Shown in pieces: positions 61,858 to 64,000 of a DNA stretch of 64,000 nt. Origin of the DNA: a virus; IMG/VR virus record IMGVR_UViG_3300042434_002493, positions 16,436 through 80,435 of that record. The stretch is one strand, 5' to 3'. The translations under genes were made by a program, and so were the position numbers. Within the stretch, counting starts at the first letter, position 1. The number at the start of each line of letters is the position of its first letter. Under the pieces are notes generated by a model. It made no database searches and had not been told where the DNA came from. It saw only the letters and a list, made by a program, of their open reading frames with translations.

Positions 61858-62354
61858 CACCCGATCCCCGGCAGCGCGTCGTGCGGAGGCAGGCCCGCCC
61901 GGTCGAGGTAGTCGTCCGCCTTCGCCCAGACCTTCTCGTCGAGGATGAGCCGCGCCAACTCCGCGCGAGCACGGTCCCCGTGGGCCAGAAACACCCGGCC
62001 GGCGACGTAGAGCGCCGAGGTCCCCGCCCGGCGCCCGAAGTCGGCCAGGCGAGCGCGCATCGTCGCCCGCACCTTGTCCGGCGTGTTGCAGGTAGAGACG
62101 TTGGCCGTATCCCGCTCCGCCATGACCTCGTAGGCCAGGCGGCCCAGCTCGCGGCGCCGCTCCGGCGTCGGGTCGCCCACGAGCAAGCACTGGCCGTCGG
62201 CCATCGGCACGACCTCCAGAGGGCCCAGCGGCAGGACACCCGACCCCTTTCCTGCCGCTGGCAACGGGGCGACCGTCAACACCCGCAACGGGCGTTGCAC
62301 CGGCGCCGCTTCGGTGGACGACTCTTCGGCCTCCGTGACAAGACGCAGACTCAT
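61857..62354 (-). CDS. Hypothetical protein upstream of the hydrolase
   Basis: A 165-residue protein. A Pro/Ala-rich start is followed by PLEVVPMADGQCLLVG and a helical second half (RARLADFGRRAGTSALYVAG). No family recognised. ATGA coupling on both sides shows it belongs to the replication-side operon. Confidence 0.6.
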   Translation of the reverse strand: MSLRLVTEAEESSTEAAPVQRPLRVLTVAPLPAAGKGSGVLPLGPLEVVPMADGQCLLVGDPTPERRRELGRLAYEVMAERDTANVSTCNTPDKVRATMRARLADFGRRAGTSALYVAGRVFLAHGDRARAELARLILDEKVWAKADDYLDRAGLPPHDALPGIG

Positions 62355-62908
62355 TTCGCCAACCTCCCCAGGGCTTCCGCCCAGTCAGTGCCCCGGCAGG
62401 CTACACCTGCCGCGAGCGCGTGCTCCTCCGACCACGAGCGAACGCCGTCCCGCAGAGCCCTACCGACGGCCGCCGCCGGCACGACGACGCAGTCGCCGAG
62501 CGGATTCGCGCCGAAGGCGACGACGTAGATCGCCGTCCCCCTGCACATGACCCACCAGTCCAGGAAGTCGAGCTGGTGGCGCTCGACCTTGCTCGCGTCT
62601 CCCAGGACGAGCCGCCCGGAGGCGCAACGCTTCGCCTCCAGCGCGACGTGGAAGCCATCCACGAAGCCGATGTAGTCCACCACCGCCCGGCCCTGAATGA
62701 CGCCGCCGCCCCGCTGGTAGATCGCCTGCGGGTACTGGCGCGCCATCACACCGCGCCGAGCCGTCTTATAGAACGCATGTTGAGCGTCGAGCCTTTGTTC
62801 AAGGTCGCGGCCGAGCCGCGACTGCGCCTTGCCATCGTCACGGCTTGACTTCCGCGGCGCGCTGGCGCCGATTGCTTCGACTTCTTTCATCGTCGGGCGT
62901 TTCGGCAT
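62351..62908 (-). CDS. RecU-like Holliday junction resolvase / PDDEXK nuclease
   Basis: A 185-residue protein. The nuclease core is visible: GRAVVDYIGFVDG (D78), FHVALEAKR (E91-A-K93), then KVERHQLDFL (H111, Q112), the RecU pattern with D, ExK and HQ. RecU-type enzymes resolve recombination junctions; phages use them in replication and DNA processing. The basic N-terminus (RPTMKEVEAIGASAPRK) fits. GGAGG precedes the ATG. Confidence 0.75.
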   Translation of the reverse strand: MPKRPTMKEVEAIGASAPRKSSRDDGKAQSRLGRDLEQRLDAQHAFYKTARRGVMARQYPQAIYQRGGGVIQGRAVVDYIGFVDGFHVALEAKRCASGRLVLGDASKVERHQLDFLDWWVMCRGTAIYVVAFGANPLGDCVVVPAAAVGRALRDGVRSWSEEHALAAGVACRGTDWAEALGRLAK

Positions 62909-62909
62909 G

Positions 62910-63686
62910 TCATCCTCCGTGCTTTGCGCGAAGTGTCGCGCTCTTAGGCCGGAGGTCTTCGCCGGCCATAATCGTGCAAGTCATGTTGCCGTTGATGCGG
63001 CTCCAGACGCGGTCGCCGACGTAGTCCTCGAAGTCGCCGGGGACCTCCGGTGTGGACACGCGCAGGTTCGTGGAGAACATGACGGTCTGACCCGCCGTGA
63101 GCCGGTCGCCGATCACCCGCTCTGCCACCCGCCGAGCGAAGTCGGAGTCTTGCGCAGCTCCCAGATCATCGACCGCCAGAATGTCTACCGCGAGCAGCGG
63201 CTCGACGATGGGAGAGTCGGGTTTCTTCTCGGCGTAGCAGTTGATCATGCTGTCAAGCAGCGTCCGCCAGTTGACCCACCTCGCACGGTGGCCACGCACG
63301 ATCAATTCATGGACCACACACCCCATGACCCAGCTCTTACCCACGCCAGGCGTGCCGAAGAGGCCGCGACCTTTCGTGCCTCGCTCCCATTCGTCGATGT
63401 ACTTCCGCAAGCCGGACGGGTTGGGGCGCTTCTTATTTGGCTCCCATGCGTCGAGCCGGGCGTCGATGAGATCGGCCGGCAGACGCGCTTCATCGAAACG
63501 CGCCACCAGAGCATCCAGTCGCTTGCAGGTAGGACACTTGCGCGCGTAACTGTACCCATTGACCTCGTACCGCTCGAAGCCAGCCCCGTGACAGACCTGG
63601 CAGGGGACCGCGACCCGCTGGGCGCGCAGGTAGGGTAGCCCCTGATCTGGCCGATGCACCGTCAGGGTGTACTCGCGCTCGCTCAT
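62910..63686 (-). CDS. DnaC-like helicase loader ATPase
   Basis: A 258-residue AAA+ protein. An N-terminal zinc site (C29, C32, C51, C54) precedes Walker A GTPGVGKS (111-118) and Walker B LAVDDLGA (D173, D174). This is the DnaC/IstB type that loads replicative helicases. Located beside a replication-type partial gene and a RecU-like nuclease, it marks this operon as replication-related. Start overlaps the upstream stop. Confidence 0.85.
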   Translation of the reverse strand: MSEREYTLTVHRPDQGLPYLRAQRVAVPCQVCHGAGFERYEVNGYSYARKCPTCKRLDALVARFDEARLPADLIDARLDAWEPNKKRPNPSGLRKYIDEWERGTKGRGLFGTPGVGKSWVMGCVVHELIVRGHRARWVNWRTLLDSMINCYAEKKPDSPIVEPLLAVDILAVDDLGAAQDSDFARRVAERVIGDRLTAGQTVMFSTNLRVSTPEVPGDFEDYVGDRVWSRINGNMTCTIMAGEDLRPKSATLRAKHGG

Positions 63687-64000
63687 TCGTCCTCGAAGCA
63701 GGTCACGGGGCGCGCCCCGACCTCGTAGAGGCCCCGGCCGAAGCCGGCGCGTGTGTCTTTGCCCGTGTCGGGCTTCAACTTTCCCTCCAAGACCTTGCGG
63801 GCGAAGAAGACAGGTTTCTCGGAGCCGCGCGCCTGTACGAGGGCCGCCTCGACCTTGCGACCGCCGTGCGCCTTGAACAGGTCCACCAGGACCGCCATTT
63901 GCCGCCCGTCGAGCATGAGCCCCGGCGCACGGATCGGCACCTGCCCCTTGTCGTTGGGCCGCTTCTTGCCGTCCGCATTGGACTGGGCCTGGAGAGCCAT
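63683..64000 (-). CDS. Partial protein upstream of the helicase loader
   Basis: At least 105 residues. An ATG lies exactly at the window edge (64000), so the true start may be further right and outside. Sequence: basic start (DGKKRPNDKGQ), then LDGRQMAVLVDLFKAHGGRK, which reads as a small helical domain. A replication initiator or primosome-type partner would suit its position just before DnaC, but I see no defining motif. Confidence 0.55.
   Translation of the reverse strand: MALQAQSNADGKKRPNDKGQVPIRAPGLMLDGRQMAVLVDLFKAHGGRKVEAALVQARGSEKPVFFARKVLEGKLKPDTGKDTRAGFGRGLYEVGARPVTCFEDE

Overview
The window is one continuous piece of a tailed, contractile-tail (myovirus-type) phage genome, or a closely related prophage. 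It is strongly GC-rich, almost every base codes, and neighbouring genes commonly overlap by 1-4 bases (ATGA, GTGA, TAATG). Tail sheath, tube, tape-measure and baseplate genes occur in canonical order. No terminase, portal or integrase is seen; the first two probably lie left of base 1, so lifestyle is open. The host cannot be named. A high-GC bacterium is likely, and several starts look leaderless (TANNNT 5-7 bases before the start codon), a style common in Deinococcota and Actinobacteria; this is only a hint.

Layout. (1) 1-18326, rightward: three giant multidomain genes: a 5'-truncated DNA methyltransferase/helicase of the DarB type; a 1509-residue protein with pyrophosphatase-like, acetyltransferase-like, PAPS-reductase-like and XF1762-like modules; and a 2831-residue SNF2-type helicase with a ParB-like insert. 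They resemble the 'polyvalent proteins' that phages inject with their DNA. A 26-residue motif recurs at module boundaries in the last two. (2) 18328-26034: small zinc-ribbon proteins, probable prohead protease, probable scaffold, major capsid protein with an Ig/FN3-like insertion, and a fibre-like protein with 14 decapeptide repeats. (3) 26068-49717: neck, sheath, tube, tail assembly, tape measure with M23 peptidase, hub, gp25-like wedge, J-like wedge, gpI-like wedge and fibre. A perfect 14-bp inverted repeat at 49783-49824 closes this late unit.

(4) 53703-49878, leftward: an MT-A70 methyltransferase followed by small genes of unknown role, nearly all translationally coupled. (5) 53704-53853: divergent control region with a consensus -35, a dyad and two copies of a palindromic 9-mer. 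(6) 53854-59380, rightward: an XRE-type regulator, two near-identical strong promoters, and many small accessory genes including a lipoprotein and a DUF7694-like protein. (7) 64000-59465, leftward: DnaC-like helicase loader, RecU-like nuclease, SleB-like cell-wall hydrolase, DUF5131 protein and a deoxyribosyltransferase-like protein.

How it fits together: the injected proteins and two methyltransferases probably protect and prepare incoming DNA; the small rightward operon under the twin promoters is probably early takeover; the right-end leftward operon supports replication; the long left operon builds head and tail. Functions come from motif recognition by eye, without database searches.
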